Source: Blastocatellia bacterium (GTDB lineage Bacteria > Acidobacteriota > Blastocatellia > Chloracidobacteriales > Chloracidobacteriaceae). Taken from it: DNA of 64,000 nucleotides. A program made the position numbers and the translations under genes. Positions 63,199 through 64,000 of this stretch are shown piece after piece. A model generated the notes under the pieces. The model was not told where the DNA came from, did not search any database, and saw only the letters and a list, made by a program, of their open reading frames with translations. Each line of letters opens with the position of its first letter. The stretch's first letter is position 1. Location: assembly GCA_019695185.1 (NCBI GenBank), contig JAIBAN010000004.1, forward strand, positions 98,989-162,988. Reading direction: 5' to 3'.

Positions 63199-64000
63199 AT
63201 GCGTATTTCATTGCACTTCCGACGTTCCCTGCTCCAACTGACCAGCCATGTGTTGTGTGCAGTTCTTTTGATTGGCACCTTGGCACCGGCAGCCTATGCC
63301 GGAGGAGGGAAAAAATACTTCAAGGAAGGGATGAAGTATGAAATTTCGAAGGAATGGGATCGGGCCGCCGAACAGTTTTCCCTGGCTTTACGGGAAGACC
63401 CAGGCAACCCTGAATACGAGTTGCATTATGTCAAAGCGATTCAAAGTGCTTCGCTGATGTTTATGAGTCGGGGGCGGCTGTTGGCCGAAGCACAGGATTA
63501 CGAAGGTGCCTATCTGGCTTATAAACAGGCGGCCAGTTTTGACCCGACCAATGAACAGGCAGTCAAGCGGATGAAGGACATGCTCTATAAACAGGGCATT
63601 CCCTCGACCGACAAGGGTGACCCGGACACAACCTTTCAGGCCACCGGGGCCAAAGTCAAACCAACGGCGGAACTGGCCAAACCCAAACGGGTCTTGCGGA
63701 GCTACGACCTGCCCAACGAATCGGTCGAAAACATCATTCGACTGATTGCCCGCCAGGATTTGCGTTTCAATGTAATTTTCGATCAACAGTCACGCAGTGT
63801 GGTTCAATCCAAGCAGCGGTTTGACCTGAAGGATATTCCCCCGGCTGATGCGCTCGAAATTCTGCTGGATGCCAATAATTTGGCCTATTTCCCGGTCGGG
63901 TATCGGACCCTCATGATTGGGCCGCGCAATAACCCGACCTTGCAGCAGAAATATGACGAAAACCTGGTGCAGACGTTTTATATCAAGAATGCAAAACTGG
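63199..64000 (+). CDS. TPR-containing secretin (PilQ/GspD family), 3'-truncated by window edge
   Basis: Outer-membrane channel of type IV pilus or type II secretion, of which 267 residues are visible. A signal peptide (RISLHFRRSLLQLTSHVLCAVLLIG then PAAYAG) is followed by two TPR-like helix pairs (DRAAEQFSLALREDPGNPEY and EDYEGAYLAYKQAASFDPTNEQ), common in acidobacterial secretins. A secretin N-terminal STN-type domain follows (RSYDLPNESVENIIRLIARQDLRFNVIFDQQ, then FDLKDIPPADALEILLDANNLAYF and TLMIGPRNNP). The frame is open to base 64000, so the C-terminal barrel lies outside. It begins 116 bases after pilB. Confidence 0.9.
   Translation, partial: MRISLHFRRSLLQLTSHVLCAVLLIGTLAPAAYAGGGKKYFKEGMKYEISKEWDRAAEQFSLALREDPGNPEYELHYVKAIQSASLMFMSRGRLLAEAQDYEGAYLAYKQAASFDPTNEQAVKRMKDMLYKQGIPSTDKGDPDTTFQATGAKVKPTAELAKPKRVLRSYDLPNESVENIIRLIARQDLRFNVIFDQQSRSVVQSKQRFDLKDIPPADALEILLDANNLAYFPVGYRTLMIGPRNNPTLQQKYDENLVQTFYIKNAKL

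Overview
The window reads as bacterial chromosome of moderate GC. The content fits an Acidobacteriota genome, most likely class Blastocatellia or a relative. This is an inference from the gene mix (a PrkA-type kinase, TldD, bacillithiol BshA, DUF4139/DUF4394/DUF2934 proteins, a Spd-synthase-like membrane protein, a TPR-secretin and a split atp operon), not from a marker comparison. No rRNA, tRNA, CRISPR array, prophage or insertion sequence was recognised. The one clear mobile element is an in-frame intein in the PrkA kinase.

Layout. 1-2.1 kb: thiolase (cut by the window edge) and glgC, both minus. 2.4-9.3 kb: recG, a membrane-anchored spermidine-synthase-like protein, a secreted serine hydrolase of the beta-lactamase C fold and a small zinc ribbon, all plus. 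9.6-16.2 kb: prkA with intein, aroA, an SRPBCC protein and bshA. 16.4-21.6 kb, minus: a 12-module NHL secreted protein and a fusion of an ExeA-type ATPase with a HlyD-type periplasmic adaptor. 21.9-23.4 kb: tldD. 23.5-27.7 kb, minus: the translation block rplM-rpsI-rpsB-tsf-pyrH-frr. 27.9-29.5 kb, minus: ECF sigma factor and its membrane anti-sigma factor. 29.7-33.4 kb, plus: DUF4139 protein, orphan OppF-type ATPase, NTF2-like secreted protein. 33.6-35.1 kb, minus: FHA protein and a conserved hypothetical. 35.2-39.7 kb, plus: ADP-ribosylglycohydrolase, two small unknown transcription units with good terminators, and a DUF4394 surface protein. 39.8-46.0 kb, plus: cupin, then atpF'-atpF-atpH-atpA-atpG (no a, c, beta or epsilon subunit) and a geranylgeranyl-reductase-like flavoprotein. 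46.2-53.6 kb, minus: macro-domain-like protein, then a signalling cluster read as NtrC-type regulator, multi-PAS/GAF kinase, single-domain receiver and a REC-LOV-kinase-REC hybrid. 53.8-58.0 kb, minus: acpH-like gene, NatAB-type exporter, second NtrC-type regulator. 58.3-64 kb: DUF2934 protein with histone-H1-like tail, alpha/beta hydrolase (minus), then pilC/gspF, pilB/gspE and a secretin cut by the edge.

The most striking non-genic feature is a family of short tandem repeats, mostly 7-mers and twice 9-mers. They fill many intergenic gaps as two arms that are reverse complements of each other, so each gap can fold into a long hairpin. The unit differs between loci (GGACTGA, GAGAATT, GAGTTTT, ATTTGCG, GTGGGTC, GGGTTCA, GTCTTGGGA), but the architecture is the same. 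Clear paired arms occur only in tandem or convergent gaps, often touch stop codons, and twice interrupt the atp operon. They resemble the STRR heptamers known from filamentous cyanobacteria.

Several genes have long in-frame upstream extensions that merely translate these repeats. Starts here were therefore moved downstream where a ribosome site, signal peptide or family alignment supports it. Strongest candidates for new biology: the ATPase-HlyD fusion, the PrkA intein, the LOV hybrid kinase cluster, the repeat hairpins and the small transcripts near 36 kb.
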